In this document: positions 62,879 through 64,000 of the stretch, piece by piece | How positions within the stretch are numbered: the stretch's first letter is position 1 | Layout: the number at the start of each line of letters is the position of its first letter | Origin: Bordetella genomosp. 7 | GTDB taxonomy: Bacteria > Pseudomonadota > Gammaproteobacteria > Burkholderiales > Burkholderiaceae_B | DNA length: 64,000 nt | Reading direction: 5' to 3' | Assembly: GCF_002261265.1 (NCBI RefSeq) | Contig: NZ_NEVK01000003.1 | Coordinates: forward strand, 930,001-994,000 | The notes under the pieces: model-generated | The model's database searches: none | The model's input: only the letters and a program-made list of their open reading frames with translations | What the model was told of the DNA's origin: nothing | Program-made: the position numbers and the translations under genes

Positions 62879-63964
62879 ATGACCCGATTCCCGCTAGCGG
62901 CCCTGTTGGCCGCCTTTTTTCTGGCCCTGGCCTGGTTCGTATCGCTGCGCCAGGCGGTGCTTTTTCTGGTTGGCATAGGCATGGGCGCCGTGCTTGCCGG
63001 CGCGCGCTTCGGCTTCACCACCGGCTGGCGCCGCCTGATCGAGCAGCGCGACCCCAGCGGCGTCATGGCGCAGCTGCTGTTGCTGGCGCTTGCCGCGGCA
63101 ATGTCCATGCCCCTGCTGGCCATGTTTCCCACCGACCTGGGCGCTGCGCTAGGGCCGCCCAGCGTCAGCCTGTTGATCGGCGCCTTTGTATTCGGCGCAG
63201 CCATGCAAGTGGCCGACGGCTGCGGCTCGGGCACTCTGTACAAGGCCGGCATGGGTGTGCCGTTGAACATGGTGATATTGCCCGTCTTCGCGATCGGCAG
63301 TTTCCTGGGTTCGGCCCAACTTGACCTGTGGCTGCAGCTGGGCGCGACGCGCCCGGTGGGCCTGGTGGCCAGTTTCGGTCCGTGGCAGGCCTTTGGCCTG
63401 ACGCTGGCCGGACTGTTGTTGCTGGGGCTCGCCGCCCGCGCCTGGGCAGGCAAGGGCGCCAACTGGTTCAGCCGCCGCCTGCTCATCGGCGCCATCCTGC
63501 TGGCCGTGCTGGCGATGCTGAATCTGCTGATCGCCGGCCAGCCGTGGGGCGTGGTTTACGGCTTCGGTTTATGGGCAGCGAAGGTCGCGACCGCGGCGGG
63601 TCTGTTCGACGCGGGCGCCAATCCCTTCTGGAGCCAGCCGGTCAACATGTCGAACCTGTCGCAGTCCGTGTTCCTGGACGTGACTTCCATCACCAATATC
63701 GGGATTCTCGCGGGCGCGCTGTTCATTACCGCCAGGAAGTCAGCCTCGTCGGACGAGCGCACACCGCTGACAACCCGGCAATGGGTAGTCGGCATCATCG
63801 CGGGCTTTCTGCTGGGATACAGCTCGCGCCTTGCATTCGGCTGCAATATCGGCGCGATGGTCAGTGGCATTTCCACCGGCAGCCTGCACGGCTGGATCTG
63901 GGTGCCGGTGGCGTTCTGCGGGTCCCTGATCGGTGTGCGCATCCGCCGCCATTACGCATTTTGA
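62879..63964 (+). CDS. YeeE/YedE-family sulfur-compound transporter
   Basis: The 361-residue protein has eight or more helices with conserved cysteine motifs VADGCGSGTLYKAGMG and LAFGCNIGAMVSGISTGSLH, as in thiosulfate transporter TsuA. It should pass thiosulfate or another sulfur species through the inner membrane. It follows the rhodanese gene and is followed after 14 bp by the start of another gene. Confidence 0.92.
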   Translation: MTRFPLAALLAAFFLALAWFVSLRQAVLFLVGIGMGAVLAGARFGFTTGWRRLIEQRDPSGVMAQLLLLALAAAMSMPLLAMFPTDLGAALGPPSVSLLIGAFVFGAAMQVADGCGSGTLYKAGMGVPLNMVILPVFAIGSFLGSAQLDLWLQLGATRPVGLVASFGPWQAFGLTLAGLLLLGLAARAWAGKGANWFSRRLLIGAILLAVLAMLNLLIAGQPWGVVYGFGLWAAKVATAAGLFDAGANPFWSQPVNMSNLSQSVFLDVTSITNIGILAGALFITARKSASSDERTPLTTRQWVVGIIAGFLLGYSSRLAFGCNIGAMVSGISTGSLHGWIWVPVAFCGSLIGVRIRRHYAF

Positions 63965-63978
63965 CCGGAGCCTGCATC

Positions 63979-64000
63979 ATGACGAAAAAAGTATCGTGGC
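63979..64000 (+). CDS. Start of a gene cut by the window edge
   Basis: ATG after CCGGAG gives MTKKVSW before the window ends. Its position right after the YeeE gene is where a small partner such as a TusA-like sulfur carrier often lies, but seven codons cannot identify it. Confidence 0.6.

Noticed and set aside
1-64000. tRNA, rRNA, insertion sequences or phage genes
   Set aside because: No tRNA-like arm sequences, transposase motifs or phage structural motifs were seen on either strand.

Overview
The window is strongly GC-rich and fits a Bordetella/Achromobacter-type betaproteobacterium (Alcaligenaceae). The main evidence is a ZIP transporter nearly collinear with the structurally characterised Bordetella bronchiseptica ZIP protein, a class A beta-lactamase of the type found on Bordetella chromosomes, two Bug-type solute-binding proteins and a GTP-dependent PEP carboxykinase. 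I see no rRNA, tRNA, phage, insertion sequence or CRISPR array. It reads as ordinary chromosome, packed with small catabolic, transport and repair operons. Four intergenic stretches are filled with hairpin-forming GTGTCAG-type repeats. Layout, 1-21 kb: a carbamoylase-type M20 hydrolase cut by the left edge; a GFA protein; an MFS carrier; galactarate dehydratase; slyX and an ABC exporter; a class A beta-lactamase; a membrane protein with a nine-G tract; an orphan MotA/MotB-like pair; an ECF42-type sigma factor with VOC and YCII/DGPF partners and a matching promoter; an NYN-LOTUS protein; ZIP and SulP transporters; a DHA2 drug exporter; and a ParB-like protein. Layout, 21.5-28.6 kb: a GntR/UTRA regulator, a cupin-Bug-amidohydrolase operon and a convergent operon of acyl-CoA dehydrogenase plus two class III CoA-transferases. 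Both operons carry the same TTGTACG sites, so the locus looks like one regulon for uptake and CoA-dependent breakdown of an unidentified acid. Layout, 28.6-46 kb: alkB and a second 2OG-Fe(II) oxygenase; an I78 inhibitor lipoprotein; an AraC regulator beside a two-subunit molybdenum oxidoreductase; DAHP synthase; LysE; glutathione reductase; a GNAT enzyme; a thioredoxin-like protein; a second M20 carbamoylase; a MATE pump; pckG; a methyltransferase; and a deoxyinosine glycosylase. Layout, 46-51.7 kb: a 3-hydroxyacyl-CoA dehydrogenase-like gene, a divergent LysR regulator, an IlvD/Edd sugar-acid dehydratase and a Bug receptor. They are linked by the same 14-bp palindrome in the two promoter regions. 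Layout, 51.7-64 kb: a sulfonate/nitrate-type ABC importer divergent from a GntR/UTRA regulator and an enolase-superfamily dehydratase; YegP; an ABC exporter; the pdxY-yggS vitamin B6 operon; and an AT-rich control region ahead of a periplasmic rhodanese and a YeeE/YedE sulfur transporter. The most promising candidates for something undescribed are the GntR regulon (21.5-28.6 kb) and the repeat arrays. Everything here rests on reading the sequence; no database search was run.
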